In this document: one piece after another, positions 18,046 through 27,380 of the stretch
Position numbering within the stretch: the stretch's first letter is position 1
Layout: each line of letters begins with the position of its first letter
Assembly: GCF_009834565.1 (NCBI RefSeq)
Contig: NZ_CP019428.1
Location: 4,836,001-4,900,000 of the forward strand
Direction of reading: 5' to 3'
DNA from: Pseudomonas sp. R76
Lineage (GTDB): Bacteria > Pseudomonadota > Gammaproteobacteria > Pseudomonadales > Pseudomonadaceae
Length of the DNA stretch: 64,000 nt
Position numbers and translations under genes: made by a program
The notes under the pieces: generated by a model
Seen by the model: only the letters and a program-made list of their open reading frames with translations
The model's database searches: none
What the model was told of the DNA's origin: nothing

Positions 18046-18342
18046 TCAGCCGAACAGATGGTAAACCTTTGACGCGTTTTCCGCTCGGTTGATCTGCGAC
18101 ATCTCTTCGAAAATCGCCTGGCGCTCGCCCGTCGTCACTTCCAGCAACTGCTGATACACCGCCAACAAGCTCTCCAGCTTTTCCCGCAGGGCATCCTCGT
18201 CCACCGGCGCGTTATTGAGTGCCTCATCGATCACCGCACGGCAGCCCATATCCAGTTCGCCGATAGCGTCCCAGTTACATGCCGCCAAGGCGTCGACCAA
18301 GGCTTCGCGGGTTTCGTCAATCCGTTGCAGGGCGTGGCTCAT
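18046..18342 (-). CDS. fliT: FliT-like flagellar export chaperone
   Basis: FliT is the cytoplasmic chaperone of the filament cap FliD. The 98-residue product is small, acidic and helical, with no membrane segment. Its C-terminal half (REKLESLLAVYQQLLEVT and ERQAIFEEM) resembles the helical chaperone fold. Sequence conservation in this family is weak. The call rests mainly on its position 24 bases after fliS, downstream of fliD, matching fliD-fliS-fliT order. It could equally be described as a hypothetical protein of the fliDS operon. Confidence 0.75.
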   Translation of the reverse strand: MSHALQRIDETREALVDALAACNWDAIGELDMGCRAVIDEALNNAPVDEDALREKLESLLAVYQQLLEVTTGERQAIFEEMSQINRAENASKVYHLFG

Positions 18343-18366
18343 GACATCATCCTCAGGCCGAAAGGC

Positions 18367-18756
18367 CTACAGTGTTGCAATACCGTCCCAGCCTTCCTTG
18401 AGCGTAATCATCAGGCCGGCTACTTCGTCGATCATGGTGACATCGTTCTTGCTGTTGGCTTCCAGCAGGCGCGTGGTCATGTAGGCGTACAGGTTGTCCA
18501 ACTGTTGCAAGGCGGCCGGATCATCGGTTTTTTCCGGGTTCAGGCCGTCACGCAAGCCGATCAGGATGTCGATCGCCTTACCGAGCAGCAGGCCTTTTTG
18601 CGCGATATCACCACGAGCCATGGCGCCCTTGGCCTGGGCCATGCGATCCAACGCGCCTTCCATCAGCATCTGGACCAGACGGTGCGGGCTGGCTTCGGAG
18701 ACCTGGGCATGGGAATTGACCTTCTGGTATTGGCGAAGGGCTCTCATGGGATTCAT
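18367..18756 (-). CDS. fliS: Flagellin export chaperone FliS
   Basis: FliS binds the C-terminal helices of flagellin in the cytoplasm to prevent premature polymerisation and deliver it to the export gate. The 129-residue protein shows the family's N-terminal RALRQYQKVNSHAQVSEASP, the segment HRLVQMLMEGAL, and a four-helix-bundle pattern. It follows fliD after 141 bases that contain a GC-rich hairpin, and precedes the fliT-like gene. Confidence 0.96.
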   Translation of the reverse strand: MNPMRALRQYQKVNSHAQVSEASPHRLVQMLMEGALDRMAQAKGAMARGDIAQKGLLLGKAIDILIGLRDGLNPEKTDDPAALQQLDNLYAYMTTRLLEANSKNDVTMIDEVAGLMITLKEGWDGIATL

Positions 18757-18856
18757 GTTTCTACCTCGTGACAGGCGACAGCTAAATTGGATGGGCTCTG
18801 ACTAATATGTCGACTGGGTCGCAAAAAACTTTAACCCCCAAGTCGGTCGAAGGCGG

Positions 18857-18885
18857 CGCCCGATGGCGGTATTTACCACCGGGCG
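18857..18885 (-). other. GC-rich hairpin between fliD and fliS
   Basis: CGCCCGATGG and CCACCGGGCG form a 10-base stem with one mismatch around a nine-base loop, starting 12 bases after the fliD stop. There is no T-tract, so it is more likely an RNA-processing or stability hairpin than a terminator. Confidence 0.4.
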
Positions 18886-18897
18886 GCGTCATCGGGA

Positions 18898-20301
18898 TCA
18901 GCTGTCCGAGGACGACTTGGTCAGCGCGTTGAGCGTGGTCATGACGGTGGAACGCTGACTGGTGAGCTGGGCCACCAGGTTGTTCATCGTCGTATATTTA
19001 GCGGTCAGGCTGGTCTTCAGGGCGGCCATGCGCGCGGTCAGGGAGTCCTGCTGTTTTTGCAGGTCCTTGAGGTTGGTCGACAGGGTCGAGGAGCGCTTGG
19101 CGAGAACACCGGTGTTGCTCAGCGCGTAGCTGTTGGTCGCGGTTTTCATGCGCACCAACAGGCCATTGTCGCCTTTAAAAATACCGCCGATGTCGGTAGG
19201 GTTGGTCAAGATCGCCGCACCGAATATTTTATCGTCAATGCTCAGCTTGCCGGTGCCGGAGTCAGTGTTCACACCAAATTGCGCCAGGGACTTCAACGTG
19301 CCCGTGCCAGCCAGTGCGTTCATTTGCGCGCGCAGGGACGACTGCAGGGTGCGCATGGTGGCATCGCCGGTCAGCGCAGACGGCGTGGTCGAACCATCGG
19401 CGTTGGTGGTGATTTTGGTTTCAGTATTGATCGCCGTCATCAAGGCGTTGTACGTGTCGACAAAGCCCTTTACCGAGCTTTTCAGGGTGTCGTTGCTGCG
19501 ACTGACCGTGATGGTCGAGGCGATTCGATTTGGACTGTTCGGATCTGTGACGCCAGACGGAAGAGGCGACAGCGCCGTCAACTTGATACTCACGCCGCTG
19601 ATTGCGTCAGTCAGGGTATTGCTCTTGGATTCCTGCGCAGTACCGTCAATGGTGTACTTCGCATTCTTCGGCTCGGTCACCACTGATGTCCCCGCTTCCA
19701 GGCCGGAGTTACCACCCAGGGTAATGTCGGTGCCGACACCGGTATTGGTTGACGTCATGACCAGTCGAGAACCCGTGGCGTCAGTCAGGATGTTGGCACT
19801 CAGGCCTACGCTGCTGTATTGCTCGTTGATCGAATCACGTACTTGTTGCAACGTCGCGCCCGGTGGAACAGTGACCCCATAACTCTGCCCAGACTGGGAA
19901 ATCTCCAGTTTCGTCGACGTCGTACCGGCATTGACGACCGTACTCGGCCCCTTTGCATACGTCTGGGTCGCAACCTTGGAGGAGGTCGCCAACTGGTTGA
20001 CCACCAGCGAATAGTTGCCTGCGGAGGCACCAGCCCCCAAGGTAATGGTGGACACGTTTGAATCCGACGTCGCCGCTGTCAGGCCGCCGATACTGGCGTC
20101 CTTGGCCATATTGTCCAAGGCCCCGCGGAAGGCATCCAGCGCTGCTTGAATCTTGCCGATCGAGGACAGCTGGGCAGTCGACGTTTGCGTCTGCTTGTTG
20201 ATCTGCGACTGCTTTGGCGCTTGTTCAGCGTTGACCAAGACCGTAACGATCGACTCGGTATTAATCCCCGTAACCGGGCCGCTTACCGTGATATCACCCA
20301 T
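18898..20301 (-). CDS. fliD: Flagellar filament cap protein FliD
   Basis: FliD (HAP2) caps the growing filament and folds incoming flagellin; in Pseudomonas it is also an adhesin. The 467-residue product has the FliD N-terminal domain (about 10-105, SIVTVLVNAEQAPKQSQINKQ split by normal spacing) and central beta-rich domains. The C-terminal FliD_C domain (about 215-450) ends with a coiled coil (DLQKQQDSLTARMAALKTSL). It follows flaG by 79 bases and heads the fliD-fliS-fliT group. Confidence 0.96.
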   Translation of the reverse strand: MGDITVSGPVTGINTESIVTVLVNAEQAPKQSQINKQTQTSTAQLSSIGKIQAALDAFRGALDNMAKDASIGGLTAATSDSNVSTITLGAGASAGNYSLVVNQLATSSKVATQTYAKGPSTVVNAGTTSTKLEISQSGQSYGVTVPPGATLQQVRDSINEQYSSVGLSANILTDATGSRLVMTSTNTGVGTDITLGGNSGLEAGTSVVTEPKNAKYTIDGTAQESKSNTLTDAISGVSIKLTALSPLPSGVTDPNSPNRIASTITVSRSNDTLKSSVKGFVDTYNALMTAINTETKITTNADGSTTPSALTGDATMRTLQSSLRAQMNALAGTGTLKSLAQFGVNTDSGTGKLSIDDKIFGAAILTNPTDIGGIFKGDNGLLVRMKTATNSYALSNTGVLAKRSSTLSTNLKDLQKQQDSLTARMAALKTSLTAKYTTMNNLVAQLTSQRSTVMTTLNALTKSSSDS

Positions 20302-20380
20302 GACTCTTCTCCTGATCGGGGCTGGCGCTTTATTGACGGACGACGCCTCAAGCAGCTACAGCAACAAAATTCATGCCAGC

Positions 20381-20740
20381 TCAGACTTTCGCGTCAAACA
20401 ACACACTGCTGGCGTCGTGAAGGCTTTGTGCGAGTTTCAATGCCGTTTCCGAAGGGATTTGACGAATGACCTCGCCACTGTCGGTCGCAATGACCTTGAC
20501 CACCACCTGATGGGTGGAGTCATCAATGGAAAAGTCCAGATTGCGCTGGGCAGCCTGGACGAATTTGCGAATATCCGTTACCGCCTGTTCAAGGTCGGAG
20601 GATTTCGAGTCTTGCTTGGGTTCGCCCGTGGCAACCGTGGGGTCTACCTTGGTTTTCTGCGGGTCGGCTGTCACAGGGGCAGGCGCGCTCTGCGACGCCG
20701 CTGCTGGATAAGACAGGTTCAACTTGACGCTCATGTCCAT
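20381..20740 (-). CDS. flaG: FlaG family flagellar protein
   Basis: FlaG is a small protein encoded next to flagellin that affects filament length in Pseudomonas and Campylobacter. The start at 20740 is preferred because GAGGAG lies 9 bases upstream, giving 119 residues. The N-terminal half is low-complexity (Ala, Pro, Lys, Thr). The conserved FlaG domain (about 50-115) contains LDFSIDDSTHQVVVKVI and GEVIRQIPSETALKLA. It is downstream of fliC behind a terminator-like hairpin and upstream of fliD. Confidence 0.93.
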   Translation of the reverse strand: MDMSVKLNLSYPAAASQSAPAPVTADPQKTKVDPTVATGEPKQDSKSSDLEQAVTDIRKFVQAAQRNLDFSIDDSTHQVVVKVIATDSGEVIRQIPSETALKLAQSLHDASSVLFDAKV

Positions 20741-20765
20741 GTCCAATCTCCTCATCACGCAGAAG

Positions 20766-20791
20766 ACAAAAGGGCACGTAAACGCGCCCTT
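20766..20791 (-). terminator. Terminator downstream of fliC
   Basis: On the minus strand AAGGGC...GCCCTT forms a stem with a short loop, extended by partly paired inner bases, followed by TTGTC. It lies 25 bases after the fliC stop, consistent with fliC being mostly monocistronic with partial read-through into flaG. Confidence 0.7.
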
Positions 20792-20815
20792 CCGTCAGTC
20801 ATCTACCGATGGCTA

Positions 20816-22261
20816 TTACTGAAGCAGCTTCAGTACAGCGGATGGCAGTTGGTTGGCCTGGGACAGAATCGCAGTGGAAGCCTGTTGCAGGGTTTGTTGC
20901 TTGGTCAACTGAGAAGTTTCAGCAGCGTAGTCAACGTCCTGGATCTGACCGCGAGCGGCGCTGGAGTTGTCAGAGATGCTCTGCAGGTTGGCAACGGTGT
21001 TGTCGAAACGGTTTTGTACAGCACCGAGGCCGGCACGCTGGGAGTCGATGTCCGAGATCGCCTGGGTGATCACATCGACCGAGTTCTGTGCGTTGGCAGC
21101 AGTGGTGATGTCGGTGTTGTTGACGGTGGTTTTGGTGGAGTTGGCAGCTGTACCGGTAGCTGCGAACAGACCCGTCACGCCAGCGCCGCTCAGCGAGTAG
21201 CTGCTGGAGGAGTTCAGGGAAACTGCACCCGTGGCGATGATCGCGGTGGCAGCCAGGGCAACGGCAGTGCCGGCAGTACCGGTACCATCCAGGGTGGCAA
21301 CCTTGACGCCTGCGATAGCACCGGCGTCGCCACCGTTGAAGGTCAGGTTCTCACCGGTATCGGACTTGACCGACAGCGCTTGAGTGGTCGAATCGTAGTT
21401 AACGGTGATGCCCAGCTTGGCAGCGTTGGACTTCAGTTGGTCAGCCAGGTCAGAAGCGCTGGTCACGCCAGTGAACTGGACCGCAGCACCGCTACCGACT
21501 TTCAATGTGAAGTTGGCGCTGGCTGGAGATGCAGCAGCGATGGCAGTGGAGTCAACGGTGAACTGGGCAACAGTGCTGGCAGTAGCAGCCAGGCCGCCTA
21601 CAGCGCCGTTCATTTGCGCAGCGATCTGCCCGGCCGAAGCACCGGCAGCGATGGTCAGGCTCTTGGACTGGCCGCCACCGGTAACGGCGAGTGTGCCGCC
21701 GCCAACGCCTGTTGCGCTTGGAGCAACGCCTTGGGATTTCAGCTGCTGCGAACCAATGTTGTTGGCTGCAACGTTACCGATGCTCATGTCGATGGTCTGG
21801 TTGGCGTTGGCGCCGACCTGGAACGAAGTAGTACCGAAAGAACCGTCCAGCAGGTTCTTGCCACCGAAAGTAGTGGTGGTAGCGATACGGGTCAATTCAG
21901 CAGTCAGTGCTGCGTATTGAGCCTGGTTCGACTTACGGTCGTCAGCGCTTGGCGAGCCGTTGGCGGATTGCAGAGCCAGGGTACGCATGCTTTGCAGGAT
22001 GTTGGTGGACTGCTGCATGGCGCCTTCAGCGGTCTGAGCAATCGAGCTGCCGTCGTGGGCGTTTTTGATTGCAACGCCCAGGCCGTTGATTTGGCTGGTC
22101 AGACGGTTGGAGATTTGCAGGCCGGCCGCATCGTCTTTGGCGCTGTTGATACGCAGGCCGGAGGACAGACGCTGCATGGAAGTTTGCAAGGCGCCAGAAG
22201 CCTTGTTCAGGTTGTTCTGAACGTTCAACGAAGCAAGGTTAGTGTTTACTGTTAAAGCCAT
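20816..22261 (-). CDS. fliC: Flagellin FliC
   Basis: FliC is the filament subunit exported through the flagellar type III system. The 481-residue protein has the conserved D0/D1 ends: N-terminal [18 protein letters not shown] and [20 protein letters not shown], and C-terminal [19 protein letters not shown] and [11 protein letters not shown]. Between them lies a variable Ala/Gly/Thr-rich D2/D3 region (about 165-395) rich in Ser and Thr that could be glycosylated. It is preceded by a sigma-28 promoter and a GAGGA ribosome site. Confidence 0.98.
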   Translation of the reverse strand: MALTVNTNLASLNVQNNLNKASGALQTSMQRLSSGLRINSAKDDAAGLQISNRLTSQINGLGVAIKNAHDGSSIAQTAEGAMQQSTNILQSMRTLALQSANGSPSADDRKSNQAQYAALTAELTRIATTTTFGGKNLLDGSFGTTSFQVGANANQTIDMSIGNVAANNIGSQQLKSQGVAPSATGVGGGTLAVTGGGQSKSLTIAAGASAGQIAAQMNGAVGGLAATASTVAQFTVDSTAIAAASPASANFTLKVGSGAAVQFTGVTSASDLADQLKSNAAKLGITVNYDSTTQALSVKSDTGENLTFNGGDAGAIAGVKVATLDGTGTAGTAVALAATAIIATGAVSLNSSSSYSLSGAGVTGLFAATGTAANSTKTTVNNTDITTAANAQNSVDVITQAISDIDSQRAGLGAVQNRFDNTVANLQSISDNSSAARGQIQDVDYAAETSQLTKQQTLQQASTAILSQANQLPSAVLKLLQ

Positions 22262-22341
22262 GACGAAATCCTCGTGGGTGGTGTACTGCGGCTTCCGGCC
22301 CTGGCAACCGCCGGGTGTGGCCTAGAGAACCTTCGTAATAG

Positions 22342-22368
22342 TTATCGTCTTGAATGCAGGTCTCTTGA
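22342..22368 (-). promoter_or_regulatory. Sigma-28 (FliA) promoter of fliC
   Basis: The minus strand carries TCAAGA followed by 13 bases and GACGATAA, close to the FliA consensus TCAAG-t-N12-GCCGATAA. It ends 80 bases upstream of the fliC ATG. This is the expected class IV promoter. Confidence 0.85.
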
Positions 22369-22470
22369 GGACTTTTTTGATTTTTTTTACTAGCACGTGG
22401 CCACCCTTTGTAATTCAAGCATTTACGATAGCCCAAAGCCTCGCATTTGCTGGGTTTTCTGGCGCCAAAT

Positions 22471-22507
22471 AAAAAACGCCCAGGCTTTTTCAAGCCTGGG
22501 CGTTTTT
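22471..22507 (-). terminator. Bidirectional-type terminator after KAS III gene
   Basis: A perfect stem of AAAAACGCCCAGGCTT with its complement around a short TTTC/GAAA loop has T-runs on both strands. It ends transcription of the ketoacyl synthase gene, 22 bases past its stop, and insulates the fliC promoter. Confidence 0.93.
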
Positions 22508-22528
22508 GTGTGCGGCGCTATCAGCAGG

Positions 22529-23458
22529 TCACGGACGATAGAGAATCGCCGAACCCCACGACAAACCCACACCAAAGCCACTGATCGCAACACGCTTCCA
22601 GTCGCCATCCATCATGTGCTTTTCCAGCAGCAGAGGAATGCTCGAAGACACAGTATTGCCAGTCTCGACCATGTCCTTGATGAATTTCTCTACCGGGGCG
22701 TCTTCAAACCGTCGCGCCACGGCGTCGACAATCGCCGCACTGCCCTGGTGAATGCAGAACGCATCAATCTCGTCAGCCTTAAGCTCAGACTCATTGAGCA
22801 GCTCGTGCAAATGCGCCGGCACTTTGAGCAGAGCGAAGTTGAACACCTGGCGGCCATTCATGAAAAACACACCGTCGCTGACCTTCAGGTGCGGCGCGCC
22901 GGAACCGTCTGTGCCGAACTTCGACTTGCCCAGCAGCCACGGGGCGTCTTCGCCCATCCACGTCGCGGTGGCGGCATCGCCGAACAGCATGGTGGTGTTG
23001 CGGTCTTCCGGGTCGACAATCTTCGAATACGGGTCAGCGGTGACCAGCAGGCCGTTTTTCAGGCCGGTGGCTTCCATGAAGCCCTTCATCGCATAAATGC
23101 CGTAGACGTAACCGGAGCAGCCCAGGGAGATATCAAAGGCGGCCACGTGGGTCGGCAAGCCCAATTTGTCCTGGACGATGGCGGCCGTGTGGGGCAAGCC
23201 CTCTTCGTCGCCGTTCTGGGTCACGACGATGACCGCATCGATGGACTCGCGCGACAGTTGCGGGTTGGCAGCAAACAAGGCATTCACCGCCTCGACACAC
23301 AGGTCGGAGGTTTCCTGCGCAGCATCCTTGCGCGGCAGGAACGCCGAACCGATCTTGCCGATGATGAAATCTTCATCCTTGGCGAATTTGGCGCCCTGGG
23401 CGTAGTTATCGACCCCGTCTGCCGGCACGTAACTGGCGATGCTTTTTATGCCAATCAT
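22529..23458 (-). CDS. 3-oxoacyl-ACP synthase III (FabH-like)
   Basis: KAS III enzymes condense an acyl-CoA with malonyl-ACP. The 309-residue protein carries the complete catalytic triad: Cys114 in DISLGCSGYVYG, His237 in CIHQGS and Asn268 in ETGNTVSSSIP. Length is normal. It is a separate unit between flgL and fliC, with its own terminator. In many fluorescent Pseudomonas this slot carries flagellin glycosylation genes. The inferred role is supply of an acyl group for flagellin glycan modification rather than housekeeping fatty-acid synthesis. The reaction class is clear; the substrate is not. Confidence 0.88.
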   Translation of the reverse strand: MIGIKSIASYVPADGVDNYAQGAKFAKDEDFIIGKIGSAFLPRKDAAQETSDLCVEAVNALFAANPQLSRESIDAVIVVTQNGDEEGLPHTAAIVQDKLGLPTHVAAFDISLGCSGYVYGIYAMKGFMEATGLKNGLLVTADPYSKIVDPEDRNTTMLFGDAATATWMGEDAPWLLGKSKFGTDGSGAPHLKVSDGVFFMNGRQVFNFALLKVPAHLHELLNESELKADEIDAFCIHQGSAAIVDAVARRFEDAPVEKFIKDMVETGNTVSSSIPLLLEKHMMDGDWKRVAISGFGVGLSWGSAILYRP

Positions 23459-23690
23459 TGTGGCTTCCCAATACTAAATAGCTGGATAACACCCCTCGAA
23501 CGACGCCGGGAGTGCTGACAATAAAGGGGATAACCCCGTAAAAATATCGCTGAAAGCCGCTGCGCAAAGACCCGCAGTCGACTTATCCTTTTCACACGAT
23601 ACAGTGAAGATGCGCTTTATGACTCACAGGTCACTCAATTTTGTGCGCTTTGTGCAAAACCCTGCAACATTCCCGGCGCCAGAAATGACA

Positions 23691-23720
23691 ACGGCCCACC
23701 CTGCTGCCAGGGTGGGCCGT
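23691..23720 (-). terminator. Probable terminator of flgL
   Basis: ACGGCCCACCCTG and CAGGGTGGGCCGT form a perfect 13-base stem around a four-base centre, 16 bases after the flgL stop on the minus strand. The following tract (TGTCATTT) is only weakly T-rich. Confidence 0.75.
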
Positions 23721-23735
23721 CTGTTCTGCCGATGA

Positions 23736-25319
23736 TTACATGCGGCTGAACAGGCTCAACTGAGAGATTTTCACAAACGCCAGCTGCGAGGCTTGCAGCA
23801 TGGTCTGCTGCAGCGTCAGGTCGATGGCGGCCTGGCCCATGTCGACGTTGGCCAGCGACGACATGGTGGAGGTGTTGGCCAAGCCCAGGCTGGTGTTTTC
23901 CTGGCCCTGAATATCCAACGCATTCTGGCGTGCACCAATCGAACCGCGTACCTGGTCGATCTGCGCCGTCGCGTTGCCCAGGTTACCGATGGTGGTGTTG
24001 AGCACATCCTTGAGCTTGTTCATCGCCACCGGGTCGCCATCGGCCGGGGTTTCCAGCGCCTTGCGCAACTGGCCGAGGGTGTCCAGGGCGTTCATGTTCT
24101 TGTTGCTGGTGGCGCCGACGGCAAACTGGTCACCGGCACCCGGCGTGCCACTCACATCAAAAGTCACGCCGGCGGCAGTGATCGACGTCGCGCCCGTGGC
24201 CATGGTGCCGGTGGCAATCGACTTGCTGTTTGCTGTGTACGGCTGGGCGTACACCTCGTAAGCGTTGCCGCTGGTGAACTTGATAATCGCACCCGAGTTG
24301 GGAAAGGTGCTGGTGTAGGCCGCCTGATCCGTAACCCGGCCACCGGTCAACTGCGCGGTGGATGCATTACTCGCCGTACGCGAACTGCTGAACGTGTCCG
24401 GCTTGCTTTCCAGGGTAAACGCCTTGCCCGCCACCAACGCATCAGAGTCCGGGCCCGAGGCCACATCCGATCCCAGGTTCAGGCTGATATCGAATTTGAC
24501 CCCGCGCAGGTTGATGCTGTGCGCGCCTTCCTTGGTGGAGTCAAACGTGCCGTTACCGGTGATCTCGGCGGTAATGTCGTTACCGTCCTTGTCGGTCACG
24601 CTGTATTGAGTGCTGCTGGCGAAGGTCACCTTATACGGCTGACCATCGGCAAAGTTCTTGGTGTACGCCGTGCCGTTGGTAACCAGGCCCGCCGAGATCG
24701 CGACTTTGCCGTCATTGACCGCCGGCGGCAAAATCGTGGCCTGGGTGCGACCGGTGTTGGAAGAACTCTCCAGCAGCGTCTTGCCGGTGTCGCCCGCAGC
24801 GATGGTCAGGTTGCTCGACACTTGCAGGCTCAGCGGCGTCTCATCGCCCTGGTAGGTGTAGGTGCCATCGTTGTTGCGGCTGTAAGGCGGCGTATCGGTC
24901 TTGGCCCCGGAGAACATGTAGTTGCCACTCGAGTCCTTGGTATTGAGCAAGCCCAATACCTGGTCCTCGAGCGCGCCGACCTGGGCGGCAATCGCCTGCC
25001 GGTCATCATTGCTGAGCTTGAGGTTACCGGCCTGCAACGCCAGGCCCTGGGCGGTTTGCAGCGAGGTGTTGATGCTGCCGAGCACGCTTTCTTCGTTGGT
25101 CAGCGAGTTTTGCAGGCTGGTGATGTTGCCATTGTATTGCCCCAGCATGTCTTTCTGCTGTTGCAGCATCAGCAATTGGGCGGCGGCCACGGGATCATCG
25201 GCGGCGGTCTGCACGCGCACACCTGAGCTCGCCTGGTCCTGGGCCTTCACCACACCGGAATAGTTATCCTGATACTTGCTGGAGCTGGTGTCGAAATACT
25301 GCTGTGTAGAGATACGCAT
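23736..25319 (-). CDS. flgL: Flagellar hook-filament junction protein FlgL
   Basis: FlgL (HAP3) is the second junction protein, between FlgK and the filament. The 527-residue product has the flagellin-like N-terminal D0/D1 region (MRISTQQYFDTSSSKYQDN, ASSGVRVQTAADDPVAAAQL) and C-terminal region (NVDMGQAAIDLTLQQTMLQASQLAF). A long variable insert separates them (about 150-410), making it larger than the roughly 310-residue enteric form but typical for Pseudomonas. It follows flgK by 14 bases. Confidence 0.96.
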   Translation of the reverse strand: MRISTQQYFDTSSSKYQDNYSGVVKAQDQASSGVRVQTAADDPVAAAQLLMLQQQKDMLGQYNGNITSLQNSLTNEESVLGSINTSLQTAQGLALQAGNLKLSNDDRQAIAAQVGALEDQVLGLLNTKDSSGNYMFSGAKTDTPPYSRNNDGTYTYQGDETPLSLQVSSNLTIAAGDTGKTLLESSSNTGRTQATILPPAVNDGKVAISAGLVTNGTAYTKNFADGQPYKVTFASSTQYSVTDKDGNDITAEITGNGTFDSTKEGAHSINLRGVKFDISLNLGSDVASGPDSDALVAGKAFTLESKPDTFSSSRTASNASTAQLTGGRVTDQAAYTSTFPNSGAIIKFTSGNAYEVYAQPYTANSKSIATGTMATGATSITAAGVTFDVSGTPGAGDQFAVGATSNKNMNALDTLGQLRKALETPADGDPVAMNKLKDVLNTTIGNLGNATAQIDQVRGSIGARQNALDIQGQENTSLGLANTSTMSSLANVDMGQAAIDLTLQQTMLQASQLAFVKISQLSLFSRM

Positions 25320-25333
25320 CGTTCCAGACTCCT

Positions 25334-27370
25334 TTAAAGGGCGTTAATCAATGTGCTGAAGGTTTCTTGCGCGGCCTTGATGATCTGCGACGACGCGGTG
25401 TAGTACTGCTGGAACTTGATCATGTCGCCCGCCTCCTCGTCCAGGTTGACCTGGGACACGGAGTTGCTCGCCGCCTTGTTCGCCGCCAGCAAGGCGCCGG
25501 TGGCGGTGCTGTCGGTATTGGCCTGGGCAGCCTTGGAACCGACCTGGGAGACCAGCCGGCTATTGGCGCTGACCAGGCTCACGCCCGCATTGCCGTCCAC
25601 CGCACCCACCGTCGCCTTGGTTTGCAAGCCCAGCAACTGCTGGGCGTTGCGGCCATCGGACGCCGCGCCGCTGTTGAACGAAAACGTGGTGCTGTCGTTT
25701 TTAACCGGCGAACCGGCCACGGTGGTATCAAAGCTGAAGCTTTTGCCGGGGATCAACGTACCGCTCGCATCGCGCATCGGCACGTTGACGGTGATCTTGT
25801 TGCCCTGGCCCGGAATGATGCTGCCGGTGCCGATCGAGTTGCCCTGGGCGTCGGTGAGCGAGTAAGGCTGGGTGCCGTCCGCTGCCGGGTCGCCGAACAC
25901 CATCTTCACCGGCATCGAGTTCTCGATCCCGGTGCGCAGCTGCGCGGTCGCCGCGCCGCCATTGATATCGATAGGCACGGTCAACACCGGTGGCGTGAAC
26001 GTGCCGGTGCCGGTGTTGGTCTTGCTGGCATTGCCGGCCAATGGCCCGGCAAACGCGATTTTATTCGGGTCTTTCAAATCGACACCGATGTTGCTGGCAC
26101 CCGTGGCCGTCGGGCTGACTTTAAAGCTGTCACCGGCAGCTACTGTACCGCCGGTATTCAACGCGAGGGTGAAACCATCAATCACCGGCGGCGGCGTGGT
26201 GGTGGTGTCGAACGAACCCATGGCCTTGCCATCGGAACGCACCACGTTGTACTGGTTGCCGCTGGTGAAGGTGACCTTGTAGTCGAAGGTCGACAGCTTG
26301 CTGCTGTCGGCAATCGTCACATTCAAGTTGCCCGAACTTGCGCTGTTACCCGCCGCCGCCTGGCTGCGCTGGGCAATCGCCGCGGCGCTGTTGATGTCGC
26401 TGAACAGCGAGGAACCGAAATCGCCATTCAGGTCCAGGCCCTGGCCCAACTGGCTGTTGACGCTGTCGGCGGTGGCAATGGCGATGCGACCCAAGTCGTT
26501 GATGGCCGGCATCAGCACGTCACTGCGGTAACGCAGCAGGCCGCCGATGCTGCCGCCGGTCACCACCGAGCCGATGTCCATCGACGTGTCGCCCATTTTG
26601 AGCTGGATGGTGTACTGGCTATTGTCGGTGCTGCTGGGTACGGCCGAAATCGTATTGGAGATACTGCCCTCAACCAGCGACTGGCCGGTGCCGGTGGTGA
26701 TGCTGAGCTGGCCGTTCTTCTCGGTCGCGGTCACGCCAATCAATTCGTTGAGCGAACGCACGGCTTCGTTACGCGCATCCAGCAGGTTGTTCGGCGCGCT
26801 GTTCGACGAGCCCTGGGCCTGCGCAATCTGACTGTTCAGCGAGGCAATCGACGCGGTGATCGTGTTGACCTGATCGCTCATGGTCTTCAGCTGGCCGTTG
26901 ATGGTCTCTTTCTGCTGGGTCAACTGGGTGGAAATCGCGTTGAAGCGGTTGCTCAGGGTCTGGGCGCTGGTCACCAGCAATTGCCGCGCGGACACATCGC
27001 TTGGGGTCGCCGCCGCGGTTTGCAGCGAGGCGAAAAACGCACTGAGCACCGCCGACATGCCGGTGGACTTGTCCGACATGGTCTTGTCGATGGCTGCGGC
27101 CTGGCCCGCGTAGGCGGTGGCGTCGCTGTTGAGCGAGGTGCTGCTCTGGTAGGCGGCGCCCAAAAAGTCGTTATAAATGCGGCGCACATCCGCCAGTGTG
27201 GTGCCGCTGCCGATGTACACGCCGCCGTACTGGTTGTTGGCGCTGGCGTTCTGGGTGGTCTGCTGACGCGAGTATCCCGGGGTGTTGACGTTGGCAATGT
27301 TGTTACTCAGGACCGACAACGATCCTTGAGCGGCGTTGAGCCCCGACATCCCGATATTGAGCAAACTCAT
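25334..27370 (-). CDS. flgK: Flagellar hook-associated protein FlgK
   Basis: FlgK (HAP1) is the first junction protein on the hook tip. The 678-residue protein has the rod/hook N-terminal signature LNIGMSGLNAAQGSLSVLSN with NIANVNTPGYSRQQ, a long coiled segment (about 100-220), variable central domains and the C-terminal EEAGDMIKFQQYYTASSQII. The order flgJ-flgK-flgL and spacing of 10 bases after flgJ match the family context. Confidence 0.97.
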   Translation of the reverse strand: MSLLNIGMSGLNAAQGSLSVLSNNIANVNTPGYSRQQTTQNASANNQYGGVYIGSGTTLADVRRIYNDFLGAAYQSSTSLNSDATAYAGQAAAIDKTMSDKSTGMSAVLSAFFASLQTAAATPSDVSARQLLVTSAQTLSNRFNAISTQLTQQKETINGQLKTMSDQVNTITASIASLNSQIAQAQGSSNSAPNNLLDARNEAVRSLNELIGVTATEKNGQLSITTGTGQSLVEGSISNTISAVPSSTDNSQYTIQLKMGDTSMDIGSVVTGGSIGGLLRYRSDVLMPAINDLGRIAIATADSVNSQLGQGLDLNGDFGSSLFSDINSAAAIAQRSQAAAGNSASSGNLNVTIADSSKLSTFDYKVTFTSGNQYNVVRSDGKAMGSFDTTTTPPPVIDGFTLALNTGGTVAAGDSFKVSPTATGASNIGVDLKDPNKIAFAGPLAGNASKTNTGTGTFTPPVLTVPIDINGGAATAQLRTGIENSMPVKMVFGDPAADGTQPYSLTDAQGNSIGTGSIIPGQGNKITVNVPMRDASGTLIPGKSFSFDTTVAGSPVKNDSTTFSFNSGAASDGRNAQQLLGLQTKATVGAVDGNAGVSLVSANSRLVSQVGSKAAQANTDSTATGALLAANKAASNSVSQVNLDEEAGDMIKFQQYYTASSQIIKAAQETFSTLINAL

Positions 27371-27380
27371 GATTCAGACC

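Noticed and set aside
20350..20376. Sigma-54 promoter before fliD (TGGCAT...TTGCT)
   Set aside because: GG to GC spacing is 13 bases, too long; fliD is more likely read from flaG/fliC transcription.
20153..22255. 700-codon open frame antisense to fliC and flaG
   Set aside because: It lies wholly opposite secure flagellar genes, has repetitive Gly/Val/Arg composition and no recognisable domain; typical of antisense frames in high-GC DNA.
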